Shown here piece by piece: positions 1-9,830 of a DNA stretch of 64,000 nt. The translations under genes were made by a program, and so were the position numbers. This DNA is from Tsuneonella dongtanensis. GTDB lineage: Bacteria > Pseudomonadota > Alphaproteobacteria > Sphingomonadales > Sphingomonadaceae. The stretch covers positions 992,001 to 1,056,000 of the forward strand of contig NZ_CP016591.1 of assembly GCF_001698205.1 (NCBI RefSeq). The letters run 5' to 3'. How positions within the stretch are numbered: position 1 is the stretch's first letter; every line of letters begins with the position of its first letter. Below the pieces are notes generated by a model. The model was not told the origin of the DNA and searched no databases. It saw only the letters and a list, made by a program, of their open reading frames with translations.

Positions 1-1
1 G

Positions 2-3000
2 ACGAGCGCGAAGCTGCTGTCCGAGGACCCGGCGCACTATGCCGATGCGGCGATCGAGGCGATGCGCCGGCTGACCGGCGTGCGCGAAGGCGCGCTGCCG
101 CCCGCCGACATCCGCATCGGCACGACCATCGCGACCAACGCCCTGCTCGAGCGCAAGGGCGAGCCGGTATTGCTGGCGGTGACGAAGGGCTTCGGCGACC
201 TGCTGGCGATCGGAACGCAGGAGCGGCCCGACATCTTCGCGCTCGAGATCGAGAAGCCCGCGCCGCTCCCCGCAGAAGTGCTGGAGATCGACGAACGCGT
301 CACGCACGAGGGCGAGGTGCTCGTTCCGCTCGATCGCGAGGCTGCCCTCGCGGGTTTCCGGGCGGCGCGGGCGAGGGGGATCGGCGCGGTCGGAATCGCG
401 CTGATGCACGGATACCGCCATACGGCGCACGAAGCGGAGCTTGCCGAACTGGCGCGGGAGGCCGGGTTTGCCGAGATCGCGGTGAGCCACCGCGTCTCTC
501 CGCTCGCCAAGCTGGTCGGGCGGGCGGACACGACTTCGGCCGATGCCTACCTGTCGCCGGTCCTGCGGCGCTATGTCGACGGGCTGACGGAAGCGCTTGG
601 ACCGGGACACAACCCGCTGTTCATGCAGTCGAACGGCGGGCTTGCCGCGGGTAGCGTGCTGCGCGGCAAGGACGCGATCCTGTCCGGACCCGCGGGCGGG
701 ATCGTCGGCATGGCCGAGACCGCGAAGGCGGCGGGGTTCGAGCGGGTCATCGGGTTCGACATGGGCGGTACCTCGACCGACGTCTCGCTCTTTGCGGGCA
801 CGTACGAGCGGGACAGCGAGAACCGGGTCGCGGGCGTGCGCATCCGCGCGCCGATGCTGCGGATACACACCGTCGCGGCGGGGGGCGGCTCGATCTGCCG
901 GTTCGACGGGGCGCGGTTCCTCGCGGGGCCGGAGAGCGCGGGCGCGCAGCCGGGACCCGCGTGCTACCGCCAGGGCGGCCCGCTGACGGTGACGGACTGC
1001 AACCTCATCCTCGGCAAGCTCCAGCCGGACCATTTCCCGAGCGTGTTCGGGCCGGAAGGCAACGCGCCCCTCGACCTCGCGGCGGCGCGGGCGCGGATGG
1101 ATGCGGTCCTTGCCGAAGTCGTGGCCGCCACCGGGCGCCGCATGACCCGCGAGGAGGCCGCCGAGGGCTTCGTCGCCGTGGCGGTGGCGCAGATGGCGCA
1201 GGCGATCCGCGCGGTCTCGGTCGCGAAGGGGCACGACGTGGCCCGCTTCGCGCTCAATTGCTTCGGCGGCGCGGGCGGGCAGCACGCCTGCCTCGTCGCC
1301 GATGCACTGGGCATCGGGACGGTGCTGGTCCATCCGCTCGCGGGCGTGCTCAGCGCCTATGGCATGGGGCTCGCCGACCGGCGCGCGGTGCGCGAGGCGA
1401 CGCTCGGGATCGCGCTCGACGGGTGCGGGTCCGCGCTGCAGGCGGCGGACGAACGTCTGGCGGATGAAGCACGCGGCGAGCTCGTCGGGCAGGGCGTCGC
1501 TGCGAAGTCTGTCCGGATCGAGGGTGAAGCGCACATCCGCCTCGCTTCGGGCGACAGCACGATTCCCGTCCCGCTCGCCGACGAGCGGTCGATGCGCGCC
1601 GCCTTCGCTGCGGCGCACCGTGCGCGCTTCGGCTATGACACCGACGCGCCGCTGACGATCGACATGCTGCGGATCGAGGCGGTCGCCGATACGGGCGGGC
1701 GGCGCGAGAGCGACTTCGCCGTGGCGACGGAGCTGGCCACCAGGGCGAGCGAGGTCGACTGCCATCTCGGCGGTGAGGCGCGCCGTGCCGTCGTCATCGA
1801 GCGGGCCGCGCTCGTCGCGGGGCAGGTCGTCGGCGGACCTGCCCTGATCGTCGATCCGGTCTCGACCCTGGTCGTCGAGCCGGGCTGGAGCGCCGCGCAG
1901 CGCCCCGACGGCATGCTGGTGCTGACACGCGGCGAAGAGACCCGCGCGGACCTTGCCGGAACTGCGGTCGACCCGGTGCGGCTGGAAATCTTCGGCGGCC
2001 TGTTCATGGGGATCGCCGAGGAGATGGGCGCGGCACTCCAGCACTCGGCAAGCTCGGTCAACATCCGCGAGCGGCTCGATTTCTCCTGCGCGGTGTTCGA
2101 CGCGTCGGGCAACCTCATCGCCAACGCGCCGCACATCCCGGTGCACCTCGGCTCGATGGGCGACAGCGTGCGCACCATCCTGGCGAGCCGGTCGGGGGCG
2201 ATGCAGCCGGGCGACGCCTATGCGCTCAACGCGCCCTATGCGGGGGGCACGCACCTGCCCGATATCACCGTGATCGCCCCGGTGTTCGTCGAGGGCGGCG
2301 CGGAGCCCGCCTTTTTCGTCGCGGCGCGCGGCCACCACGCGGACATCGGCGGGATCGCGCCCGGATCGATGCCGTCGAATTCGCGCACGATCGCGGACGA
2401 GGGCGTGGTGCTCGACGACGTGCTCATCGCGCGCGGCGGGCGCTTCCTCGACAGCGAGCTCACGCAGTTGCTGACCGCGGGCGAGCATCCCGCACGCAAT
2501 CCTGCCGTCAACCTCGCCGACCTCGCCGCGCAGGTCGCCGCGTGCCGCCGGGGCGGCGAACGGCTGCTCGGCCTGGTCGCCGATCACGGGGCGGATACCG
2601 TCGCCGCCTACATGGGCCACCTGCTCGATTTCGCGGAAGGGGCCGTGCGCGACCTGCTGGGCACGCTCGGCAACGGCAGCCATGCGGTCGAGATGGACAA
2701 CGGCGCGCGTATCTCGGTCCGGGTCGAAGTCGATCGCGGTGAGCGCCGCGCCGCGATCGACTTTGCAGGCACTAGCCCGCAGCTCGGCGACAACTTCAAC
2801 GCCCCGCGCCCGGTCGTGCGCGCCGCGTGTCTCTACGCGATGCGCACGCTGCTGACCGCGAGCACGATACCGCTCAACGACGGCTTCCTGCGCCCGGTGG
2901 AGATCAGGGTGCCGCCGCGCTCGATGCTGTCGCCCGAATGGCCCGCGGCAGTGGTGGCGGGCAACGTCGAGACGAGCCAGGCGATCACCGACGCGCTGCT

Positions 3001-3502
3001 CGGCGCGCTGGGTGCGCAGGCGGGCAGCCAGGGGACGATGAACAACTTCACCTTCGGCGATGCCGCGCGGCAGTACTACGAAACGATCGCGGGCGGCGCC
3101 GGCGCGGGACCGGGCTTCGCCGGTGCCGATGCCGTTCAGACGCACATGACCAACAGCCGGCTGACCGATCCCGAAGTGCTCGAGGCGCGGTTTCCCGTGC
3201 TGGTCGAGGCATTCGCGATCCGGCGCGGCTCGGGCGGCGCGGGCGCGTGGCGCGGCGGCGACGGCGCGGTGCGGCGCGTGCGGTTCCGCGCGCCGATGCG
3301 CGCGAACGTGCTGTCCAACCGGCGGAAGGTCGCTCCGCGCGGCCTGTCCGGCGGATCGGACGGCGCGCCGGGCATCAATCGCATCGAGCGCGCCGACGGA
3401 ACGGTCGAAACACTCTGCGCGACCGCCTCGGCCGACATGGCGCCGGGCGACGTGTTCGTGATCGAGACGCCGGGTGGCGGCGGCTGGGGGAGTTCGGATT
3501 GA
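2..3502 (+). CDS. 5-oxoprolinase / hydantoinase, fused HyuA-HyuB (5' end outside window)
   Basis: ATP-dependent ring opening of 5-oxoproline (pyroglutamate) to glutamate, or of a related hydantoin, in the cytosol. The frame is open from base 2, and the residues before the first ATG ([16 protein letters not shown]) already look like HyuA, so the gene starts upstream and roughly 30-40 residues are missing. About 1166 residues are visible. The HyuA half carries the ATPase-type motif [12 protein letters not shown] (near base 750). The HyuB half begins near residue 656 ([19 protein letters not shown]) and ends in the glycine-rich ETPGGGGWG typical of HyuB. The fused layout and length match 5-oxoprolinases rather than two-subunit hydantoinases; the exact substrate is not settled by sequence. 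Its stop overlaps the next start (ATGA). Confidence 0.9.
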   Translation, partial: TSAKLLSEDPAHYADAAIEAMRRLTGVREGALPPADIRIGTTIATNALLERKGEPVLLAVTKGFGDLLAIGTQERPDIFALEIEKPAPLPAEVLEIDERVTHEGEVLVPLDREAALAGFRAARARGIGAVGIALMHGYRHTAHEAELAELAREAGFAEIAVSHRVSPLAKLVGRADTTSADAYLSPVLRRYVDGLTEALGPGHNPLFMQSNGGLAAGSVLRGKDAILSGPAGGIVGMAETAKAAGFERVIGFDMGGTSTDVSLFAGTYERDSENRVAGVRIRAPMLRIHTVAAGGGSICRFDGARFLAGPESAGAQPGPACYRQGGPLTVTDCNLILGKLQPDHFPSVFGPEGNAPLDLAAARARMDAVLAEVVAATGRRMTREEAAEGFVAVAVAQMAQAIRAVSVAKGHDVARFALNCFGGAGGQHACLVADALGIGTVLVHPLAGVLSAYGMGLADRRAVREATLGIALDGCGSALQAADERLADEARGELVGQGVAAKSVRIEGEAHIRLASGDSTIPVPLADERSMRAAFAAAHRARFGYDTDAPLTIDMLRIEAVADTGGRRESDFAVATELATRASEVDCHLGGEARRAVVIERAALVAGQVVGGPALIVDPVSTLVVEPGWSAAQRPDGMLVLTRGEETRADLAGTAVDPVRLEIFGGLFMGIAEEMGAALQHSASSVNIRERLDFSCAVFDASGNLIANAPHIPVHLGSMGDSVRTILASRSGAMQPGDAYALNAPYAGGTHLPDITVIAPVFVEGGAEPAFFVAARGHHADIGGIAPGSMPSNSRTIADEGVVLDDVLIARGGRFLDSELTQLLTAGEHPARNPAVNLADLAAQVAACRRGGERLLGLVADHGADTVAAYMGHLLDFAEGAVRDLLGTLGNGSHAVEMDNGARISVRVEVDRGERRAAIDFAGTSPQLGDNFNAPRPVVRAACLYAMRTLLTASTIPLNDGFLRPVEIRVPPRSMLSPEWPAAVVAGNVETSQAITDALLGALGAQAGSQGTMNNFTFGDAARQYYETIAGGAGAGPGFAGADAVQTHMTNSRLTDPEVLEARFPVLVEAFAIRRGSGGAGAWRGGDGAVRRVRFRAPMRANVLSNRRKVAPRGLSGGSDGAPGINRIERADGTVETLCATASADMAPGDVFVIETPGGGGWGSSD

Positions 3503-4179
3503 TGTGGGTCTTGCTGGGTATCGCGGTCATCGTCGCGGGCTTCGTGCTGCGCTTCAACCCGCTGCTGGTGGTGGCCGCTTCGGCGCTCGTGACGGGGCTC
3601 GCCGCGGGTCTCGACCCGCTCGAAGTGCTCGCCGCGTTCGGCAAGGCGTTTAACGACGCGCGCTACGTCAGCGTGGCCTTCATCGTGTTGCCGGTGATCG
3701 GCCTGCTCGAGCGGCACGGGCTACAGGAGCGCGCACGCACCGCGATCGCCGCGCTGAAGGGGGCCACGGTGGGCCGCCTGCTGATCGGATACCTCTTCCT
3801 GCGGCAGGCCACCTCGGCCCTCGGCCTTACCTCGATCGCCGGTGCCGCGCAGACCGTCCGGCCGCTGGTCGCGCCGATGGCCGAGGCGGCGGCCGAGAAG
3901 CAGGGCGCGCCGCCGGGCGAGGACAAGGTGCCCGCGCTCGCCGCGGCGACCGACAACGTCGGTCTGTTCTTCGGCGAGGACATCTTCGTCGCCATCGGCT
4001 CGATCCTACTGATGGTCGGCGTGCTGCAGGGCTTCGGGATCGAGGCCGAGCCGCTCCAGCTTGCGCTATGGGCGATCCCCACCGCGATCTGCGCCTTCGC
4101 GATCCACGCCGTCCGGCTGTGGCTGTTCGACCGGCGGCTGGCGAAGATGGCCCCGCCCGCGAAGGGAGACGGCGCATGA
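3502..4179 (+). CDS. DUF969 family membrane protein
   Basis: 225-residue integral membrane protein with about five to six hydrophobic segments, starting directly with one ([20 protein letters not shown]). It matches the DUF969 family by overall pattern (AFNDARYVSVAFIVLPVIGLLERHGLQERA). The start is fixed by an ATGA overlap with the oxoprolinase stop, so the two are translationally coupled. DUF969 and DUF979 nearly always occur as neighbours; from memory, in Gram-positive bacteria the pair often sits beside pyroglutamyl peptidase. Next to an oxoprolinase this suggests a two-part transporter for pyroglutamate or pyroglutamyl peptides. That role is inferred, not shown. Confidence 0.82.
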   Translation: MWVLLGIAVIVAGFVLRFNPLLVVAASALVTGLAAGLDPLEVLAAFGKAFNDARYVSVAFIVLPVIGLLERHGLQERARTAIAALKGATVGRLLIGYLFLRQATSALGLTSIAGAAQTVRPLVAPMAEAAAEKQGAPPGEDKVPALAAATDNVGLFFGEDIFVAIGSILLMVGVLQGFGIEAEPLQLALWAIPTAICAFAIHAVRLWLFDRRLAKMAPPAKGDGA

Positions 4180-5117
4180 TCGGCCTCCCCTTCGTCTACG
4201 CCGTCGGCGGCGCGATCTTCCTCGCCTACGCGGCGATGTCGGCGACCGATGCCACCAAACCCAAGCGCTGGGGCAACGCGGCGTTCTATGCGCTGCTGGC
4301 GACGAGCTTCTGGTTCGGCGACCTGCTGGGTGACAGCGGCAACGGACTGTTGGTCCTCGGCCTGGTCCTCGTCGCCGGGCTGAAGCAGATGGGCCGGGGC
4401 GCGCGCGCCACCACCTCCGCGGACGAGCGCCGGGAAGAGGCCGCGCGCCGTGGCAACCGGCTGTTCCTGCCCGCGCTGATCATTCCCGCGGTTGCGCTCG
4501 TCGGAACGCTCGCGTTCAAGCGGCTGCCCGAATGGTTCGACGTCAAGCAGGTGACGCTGGTGGCGCTGACGATGGGCGTCCTGCTGGCCCTCGCCGCGTG
4601 CCTTGCATGGCTGCGCGACCGGCCGCTCGTCCCCCTGGCCGAAGGCACGCGGCTGATGGACAGCGTCGGCTGGGCGGCGGTGCTGCCGCAGATGCTCGCC
4701 AGCCTCGGCGCGGTATTCGCGCTCGCGGGGGTGGGCGAGGTCGTCGGCGGGCTGGCCGAGGGGGTCATTCCCGATGGCAGCCGGTTCGGCGCGGTCGCCT
4801 TTTATGCGCTCGGCATGGCGGGCTTCACGATGATCATGGGCAATGCCTTTGCCGCCTTCCCGGTGATGTTCGCGGGCGTGGGAATGCCGGTGCTGGTGGG
4901 GATCTGGAGCGGCGATCCGGTCCGCGTGGCGGCGATCGGCATGCTCGCGGGGTTCTGCGGCACGCTGATGACCCCGATGGCAGCCAACTTCAACCTGGTT
5001 CCCGCGGCCCTCCTCGAACTGAAGGACCAGAATGCCGTCATCAAGGCGCAGGTGCCGACCGCGATACCGCTGCTGATCGCCAACGTCCTCCTGATCTATT
5101 TCCTGGCGTTCCCGTGA
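4176..5117 (+). CDS. DUF979 family membrane protein
   Basis: 313-residue polytopic inner-membrane protein, the usual partner of DUF969. The start MIGLPFVYAVGGAIFLAYAAM is taken from the ATGA overlap with the DUF969 gene; an in-frame upstream extension is arginine-rich antisense-like sequence and is rejected. About eight to nine hydrophobic stretches are visible. The conserved-looking segment MAGFTMIMGNAFAAFPVM followed by GMLAGFCGTLMTPMAANFN has the small-residue, permease-like character of ion-transporter-type families. Third gene of the oxoprolinase operon. Transport of pyroglutamate or a related ligand is an inference from context. Confidence 0.82.
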   Translation: MIGLPFVYAVGGAIFLAYAAMSATDATKPKRWGNAAFYALLATSFWFGDLLGDSGNGLLVLGLVLVAGLKQMGRGARATTSADERREEAARRGNRLFLPALIIPAVALVGTLAFKRLPEWFDVKQVTLVALTMGVLLALAACLAWLRDRPLVPLAEGTRLMDSVGWAAVLPQMLASLGAVFALAGVGEVVGGLAEGVIPDGSRFGAVAFYALGMAGFTMIMGNAFAAFPVMFAGVGMPVLVGIWSGDPVRVAAIGMLAGFCGTLMTPMAANFNLVPAALLELKDQNAVIKAQVPTAIPLLIANVLLIYFLAFP

Positions 5118-5382
5118 GGGGCGAAACGGTTTTCCTACAGCGCGCGCTCTTTGCTAGCCTTGCCGCATGACAGCGCCCTCGACACGCCAGGATACGCCGG
5201 GAATGCGACGGTATAGCCTCCGCCACCGCCAAGGCCCAAGGTCACGAATCCAACGGCTTTTCGCCCCGCTCTTTTGCCCCAAAAATCATTTTTATCAGTA
5301 ACTTGAGCAGCCTTATTGATCTTCGAGCGCGTTTTCCAAAACGGGTGCCTGATTGTGACACGATGCCGGAAGTGCTGACGCC
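5118..5382. promoter_or_regulatory. Intergenic region with two short inverted repeats before DUF2891
   Basis: 265 bp without a convincing gene. An AT-rich patch holds AAAAATCATTTTT (5281-5293), a perfect inverted repeat around C. CGTTTTCCAAAACG (5330-5343) is a 14-bp inverted repeat 40 bp before the next start. These could be operators or part of a promoter for the DUF2891-aldolase-Fe/S genes. A 43-codon frame starting near 5167 has no supporting features and is not called. Confidence 0.35.
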
Positions 5383-6372
5383 ATGCTGACCGAAACCCAC
5401 GCCCGCACCTTTGCGCAGATGACGCTGCCCAACCTGACGCGGCGCTGGCCCTACAAGCTCGACCAGGTGATCCAGGGGCCGGACGATGTGGTCGCTCCCG
5501 CGGAACTTCACCCAATATTCCATGGCAGTTTCGACTGGCATTCGTGCGTCCACGGTTACTGGCAGGTGCTGCGCCTCCTTCGCCTGTTTCCCGACATGCC
5601 CGAGGCGGCCGACATCCGCGTGCTCGCCGATGCCATGCTGGTGCCGGCGAAAGTGGCGGGCGAAGTCGCGCGGTTCGAACGGCCCGACGGCCCGGGCGCG
5701 TCGCGGCCCTATGGCTGGGCATGGCTTCTCGCGCTCCACGCCGAGGCGGAGCGGCATGACGGACCGTGGGGCGATGCGCTTGCCCCGCTCGCGGGCAGGC
5801 TCGCCGACCTGATGGACGGCTACCTCAACCGGATGACCTATCCGATCACCGTGGGCACGCATTTCAACTCGGCCTTCGCGATGGTGCTTGCACTCGACTG
5901 GGCGCAGGGCCGGGACGCGCGGCTCGAGGCGACGATCGCCGCGCGCGCGCGCCAGTGGTTTGCGGGCCGGACCGACTATCGCGGCTGGGAGCCGGGGGGC
6001 GACGAGTTCCTGTCGCCCGCGCTCACCGCCGCGCTGCTGATGAGCCGGTTGCTCGACCCCCCTGCCTTCGCCGCCTGGTTCGCCAATTTCCTGCCGCGTG
6101 CGGACAGCTGCGAGCCCGGGGCGCTGTTCGTGCCGGTCCACGTGTCGGACCGTACGGACGGCAAGATCGCGCACCTCGACGGCCTCAACCTCAGCCGCGC
6201 ATGGTGCTGGAGGGGGATCGGCGCGGCGCTCGGCGATCCCGGCCGGTTTGCGCCGGTGATCGACCAGCACGTGGCCGCAAGCCTGCCGCATATCGGAGAG
6301 GACTACATGGGCAGCCACTGGCTCGGCAGTTTCGCCCTGCTGGCACTTGAGCACGAGCCGTGCGATAGGTAG
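5383..6372 (+). CDS. DUF2891 family protein
   Basis: 329-residue soluble protein of the DUF2891 family; no signal peptide or membrane segment. Family-like segments are HPIFHGSFDWHSCVHGYW near the N-terminus, YGWAWLLALHAE, VGTHFNSAFAMVLALDWA, and the C-terminal LSRAWCWRGI then DYMGSHWLGSFALLAL. The many conserved His, Trp and Asp residues and the helical repeat look give an alpha/alpha-toroid enzyme impression, but no biochemical function is known to me. It starts a second run (DUF2891, aldolase, Fe/S subunit) behind the oxoprolinase-DUF969-DUF979 genes, on the same strand and 30 bp before the aldolase. Confidence 0.8.
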   Translation: MLTETHARTFAQMTLPNLTRRWPYKLDQVIQGPDDVVAPAELHPIFHGSFDWHSCVHGYWQVLRLLRLFPDMPEAADIRVLADAMLVPAKVAGEVARFERPDGPGASRPYGWAWLLALHAEAERHDGPWGDALAPLAGRLADLMDGYLNRMTYPITVGTHFNSAFAMVLALDWAQGRDARLEATIAARARQWFAGRTDYRGWEPGGDEFLSPALTAALLMSRLLDPPAFAAWFANFLPRADSCEPGALFVPVHVSDRTDGKIAHLDGLNLSRAWCWRGIGAALGDPGRFAPVIDQHVAASLPHIGEDYMGSHWLGSFALLALEHEPCDR

Positions 6373-6401
6373 CGGCAAGCAACGGTTACAGGAGAGTCGG
6401 C

Positions 6402-7160
6402 ATGGCCACCCAGCTCAAGCCCCGCATCGAATGCAGCGACGCAGAGTGGGAGGCGCGGCTCGACCTCGCCGCGTGCTACCGCATCTTCGACCTGCTCGGC
6501 TGGTCGGAATCGATCTACAACCACATCAGCCTGAAGGTGCCGGGGGAAGACGACGCCTTCCTCATCAACCCGTTCGGCCTGATGTACGACGAGGTGTGCG
6601 CCTCGAACCTCGTGAAGATCGACATCGACGGCAAGGTGCTGTCGGGCAACTACCCGGTCAACCAGGCCGGCTTCACCCAGCACGCCTATTTCCACCGCCA
6701 CCTCGAATGGGCGCACGCGATCTGCCATCACCACACGACCGAAGGCATGGCGGTGGCGAGCCACAAGGACGGACTGCTGCCGATCGGGTTCTACGCCTGC
6801 AACTTCCAAGGGCAGATCGGCTACCACGACTTCGAAGGCGTGACTGTGCGTCCCGAGGAAGGCGAGCGGCTGCTGCAGAGCCTCGGCAACAAGCGCATCC
6901 TCATGCTGCGCAACCACGGACCGGTGGTCATGGGCCGCACCATCCCCGAGATGTTCGTCCAGACCTGGGCGCTCCAGCGCGCTTGCGAAATCCAGATCGC
7001 GACGCTCAGCCAGGGCGAACCGGTCACCGTGCCGCAGGAAGTGATCGACGTGCATCAGCGCGATATCGGCATGGTCAACCTGCCGGGCGGACCGGGCAAG
7101 GCCGATTTCGAGGCGTGGAAGCGCAAGGTCGACCGGATCGACCGCTCGTGGCGCGACTGA
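6402..7160 (+). CDS. Class II aldolase/adducin family protein
   Basis: 252-residue cytosolic protein of the class II aldolase/adducin fold. The zinc-binding histidine cluster is visible in AICHHHTTEGMAV, with the third His expected in LMLRNHGPVVMG. Family features also include the N-terminal SESIYNHISLKVPG (the NIS/NHIS phosphate-loop-like segment) and INPFGLMYDEV. RBS GGAGAG precedes the ATG. Members include fuculose/rhamnulose phosphate aldolases, but this long form without a clear phosphate site is common in alphaproteobacteria with unassigned substrate. It lies between DUF2891 and an Fe/S subunit. Confidence 0.88.
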   Translation: MATQLKPRIECSDAEWEARLDLAACYRIFDLLGWSESIYNHISLKVPGEDDAFLINPFGLMYDEVCASNLVKIDIDGKVLSGNYPVNQAGFTQHAYFHRHLEWAHAICHHHTTEGMAVASHKDGLLPIGFYACNFQGQIGYHDFEGVTVRPEEGERLLQSLGNKRILMLRNHGPVVMGRTIPEMFVQTWALQRACEIQIATLSQGEPVTVPQEVIDVHQRDIGMVNLPGGPGKADFEAWKRKVDRIDRSWRD

Positions 7161-7177
7161 CGGACTGACGCTCCGGC

Positions 7178-7717
7178 ATGACCGCGCTCACCGTCAACGG
7201 CCGGCCCTTGCGCTTCGACATCGATCCCGAGACCCCGCTGCTCCACGCCTTGCGCGAAGCGGCGAACCTGACCGGCACGAAGTACGGCTGCGGCACGGGC
7301 GATTGCCACGCCTGCACGGTGATCGTCGACGGCGAGGCGCTGCGCAGCTGCCTCATCACGATCGCCGAGGCCGAGGGGCGCTACGTCACGACGATCGAGG
7401 GGCTCTCGCGCGACCGCAGCCACCCGGTGCAGCAGGCGTTCGTCGCCGAGCAGGCGATCCAGTGCGGGTTCTGCACGCCCGGGATCGTCCTCGCCGCGGC
7501 GGCGCTGTTGTCGGAGAATGCCAATCCGTCGGCGGCCGAGATCCGCGCGGCGCTGCCCAACCTGTGCCGCTGCGGCGTCTATCCGCGGCTGGTCCGTGCG
7601 GTCGAGCGCGCCGCCCGCGTCGCCCGGCGCGAGGAGACGATCAGCGCCGCCCCGGCGCCGGGCATCAGTGCCGAGGATGCCGCCCGCGCGGTCCCCGCGA
7701 TGGACCGCGGGGACTGA
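7178..7717 (+). CDS. (2Fe-2S)-binding small subunit of a molybdenum hydroxylase, without adjacent large subunit
   Basis: 179-residue electron-transfer subunit of xanthine dehydrogenase/isoquinoline oxidoreductase type. The plant-ferredoxin cluster uses C38, C43, C46 and C58 (CGTGDCHAC then C). The C-terminal cluster uses C96, C99 (QCGFCTPG), C130 and C132 (LCRCG). Both [2Fe-2S] sites are complete, so the protein should be functional. Normally the gene for the molybdopterin-binding large subunit follows at once; here the next gene is a TonB receptor on the opposite strand. The roughly 30-residue tail after RVARREET is low in similarity and may be family-specific. Its partner must be encoded elsewhere, or be an unconventional acceptor. 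Confidence 0.93.
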   Translation: MTALTVNGRPLRFDIDPETPLLHALREAANLTGTKYGCGTGDCHACTVIVDGEALRSCLITIAEAEGRYVTTIEGLSRDRSHPVQQAFVAEQAIQCGFCTPGIVLAAAALLSENANPSAAEIRAALPNLCRCGVYPRLVRAVERAARVARREETISAAPAPGISAEDAARAVPAMDRGD

Positions 7718-7720
7718 CCG

Positions 7721-9820
7721 TCAGAGCTTGACCTTCAGCCCCAGGCGCACGCTGAACGGCTCACCCGGCTGGATGTTGTTGTCGCCGTGCGCGCTCGAAT
7801 AATAGTCGCGGTCGAACAGGTTCTCGACGTTGAGCTGGAGCGCGAAGCGCTCGCTGAGATCGAGGAACGCCGCCGCGTCGACCCGCACCCAGTCGGGGAG
7901 GGTGACGGCGTTGCTCACCGACGCGAACTGTTTGCCCTGGTACACCGCGCCGAGGCCGAGGCCGAAGCGGTCGGACAGGTCGTAGCGGGTCCACGCGCTC
8001 GCCTGGTGACGGGGAAGCTGCTGCAGGCGGCGACCAGCGGGAGCGGACGTCGTCGCCGAGCGGATCTCGCCGTCGAGATAGGTGTAGCCGAGACTGACCT
8101 GCCACTCGGGCCGCAACCGCCCGACGAGGCTGGCTTCGAACCCTTCGACGCGGCTCTCGCCGGTCAGCACGGTCAGACCGGGGTTGGCCGGATCGACCGC
8201 GCGGGTGTTCGAGCGGTCGAGGCGGAACACCGCGGCGGTCGCGAACAGCGACGGGTTGACCGACCACTTCACGCCTGCCTCGAGGTTTTCGAACTTTTCC
8301 GGCGCAAGGCTGGCGGTCGTCGCGTCGAGCACCGAGAACTGGTCGCCAGATTGCGGCAGGAAGCTGGTGGCGTAGCCGGCATAGAGCGACAGCGACTCCT
8401 GCGGCTTCACCACCAGCCCGACACGCGGGCTCCACTTCCGGTCGGTGCGCCCCGCGGCAAAGCCGCTGACGAGGTTGACCGTGTCGAGGTCGAACTCGTC
8501 GTAGCGCAGGCCCGCGACAAGCTGCACGGGCCCGAAATCGAGCTGCTCCTGGATGTAACCGGAGATCGTGTCGAGCTGCGAGGAGGAGCCGCGCTGGATG
8601 GTCGTCTGCCGCGCGGCGGGGATCGAAAGCACGCGTGCGAGCGGGACCGTGACGCTCGCCGCGTTGTTGGCGAAGGCGATGTTGTAGCGGTCGGCGTCGG
8701 TCTCCTGCCCGCCGATCTCGAAGCCGGCGAGGAAAGTGCTCTCGATCGCGCCGAAGGCGGCCTGCCAGACCAGGTTGCCCTGCAGTATGCGGTTCTGCCG
8801 GTCGGTCCCGCTGGTGTAGCCGTTGAGCGTCGCGGTAGTCGCGGTCGCGCTCGCCGGAACGACGTTGGCGTAGAACTTGTCGTGGTCGGCGAACTGGCCC
8901 GTGAAATTGACGACAAGTCCGTCGGTGAATTCATGATCGAAGCGAAGGCGGGCGATATGCGCCACGCTCTCCGACTCGTTGAACGCGGCGTCCCCGAAGA
9001 ACGTGCGGTCGAAGCCCGTCAGCGGCGCGCCGTTCAGCGACGGCACCCCGCGATCGGTGACCCGGCGGTCGTCGTCGTAAGTGTAGAACGCAGAGACATG
9101 GGTGCGCTCGCCGAGGTTGACGGTCACCGTCGGCGACACGCCGATGAACCGCCCTTCGTAGAAATCGCGGGCGTTGTCGAATTCCTCGTAGGTCGCGTTC
9201 AGGCGCGCAGCCATGCTGGCGGACAGGGGCTGATTGAGGTCGGCGCCGAGTGAGAAGGCGCCGAAGCTGTCGACGTTTGCGTCGAAGGCCAACGCCGGCT
9301 GGGTGAAGTCCGCGACCTTGCTGACACGATTGATGACACCGCCGCCCCCGCCGCGTCCGAAGATCAGCGCGTTGGCGCCCTTGAGGACTTCGACGCGGGC
9401 GATGTTGTAGAGCGGACGATAGTATTCGGCATCGTCACGCAGGCCATCAAGGTAGAAATCGGCGGTGCTCGCCTGGCCGCGGATGAAGACCTGATCGCGA
9501 TGACCTTCGCCGGTGTCGAGGCTTACCCCGGGAACATAGCGCAATGCGTCGCCGAGCTGGGTGATCCCCTGGTCGTCGAGCTGGTTCTCGGTAATGACGG
9601 CGATGGTCTGGGGCACGTCGATGAGCGGCGTCGGCGTCTTGGTGCCGCTCGAGCCGTCATCGGTGGCATAGCCGTCCCGCTGGCCGACGACGAGAATGTC
9701 GGACGGCAGGTAATCCCCGGGCGCGTCGGCGCCGGCCTCTCCCTCCATCGCAGCCACCGGGGCGGAGATGGCGCAAACGGCGGCGCTCGCGAGAGCGGCG
9801 GTCAATCGGAGGGGCCTCAT
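7721..9820 (-). CDS. TonB-dependent siderophore receptor
   Basis: 699-residue outer-membrane receptor for a ferric siderophore, of the FhuA/Fiu-like type. Signal peptide at residues 1-24 (ending ISAPVAA). The plug domain shows LIDVPQTIAVITENQLDDQG, LRYVPGVSLDTGEGHRDQVFIRGQ, ADFYLDGLRDDAEYYR and VEVLKGANALIFGRGGGGG. The long beta-barrel ends with a C-terminal aromatic/hydrophobic strand (SVRLGLKVKL). Two Fur-box-like sites overlap its 5' region, so iron repression is likely. Its stop lies 4 bp from the convergent Fe/S subunit gene. No TonB-ExbBD or siderophore biosynthesis genes are in the window. Confidence 0.93.
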   Translation of the reverse strand: MRPLRLTAALASAAVCAISAPVAAMEGEAGADAPGDYLPSDILVVGQRDGYATDDGSSGTKTPTPLIDVPQTIAVITENQLDDQGITQLGDALRYVPGVSLDTGEGHRDQVFIRGQASTADFYLDGLRDDAEYYRPLYNIARVEVLKGANALIFGRGGGGGVINRVSKVADFTQPALAFDANVDSFGAFSLGADLNQPLSASMAARLNATYEEFDNARDFYEGRFIGVSPTVTVNLGERTHVSAFYTYDDDRRVTDRGVPSLNGAPLTGFDRTFFGDAAFNESESVAHIARLRFDHEFTDGLVVNFTGQFADHDKFYANVVPASATATTATLNGYTSGTDRQNRILQGNLVWQAAFGAIESTFLAGFEIGGQETDADRYNIAFANNAASVTVPLARVLSIPAARQTTIQRGSSSQLDTISGYIQEQLDFGPVQLVAGLRYDEFDLDTVNLVSGFAAGRTDRKWSPRVGLVVKPQESLSLYAGYATSFLPQSGDQFSVLDATTASLAPEKFENLEAGVKWSVNPSLFATAAVFRLDRSNTRAVDPANPGLTVLTGESRVEGFEASLVGRLRPEWQVSLGYTYLDGEIRSATTSAPAGRRLQQLPRHQASAWTRYDLSDRFGLGLGAVYQGKQFASVSNAVTLPDWVRVDAAAFLDLSERFALQLNVENLFDRDYYSSAHGDNNIQPGEPFSVRLGLKVKL

Positions 9821-9830
9821 GCAAATCCTT

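Noticed and set aside
5135-5300. Remnant gene in the gap after DUF979 (glycine-rich frame on the minus strand)
   Set aside because: A short Gly-rich stretch without start, RBS or recognisable family; not enough to call a pseudogene.
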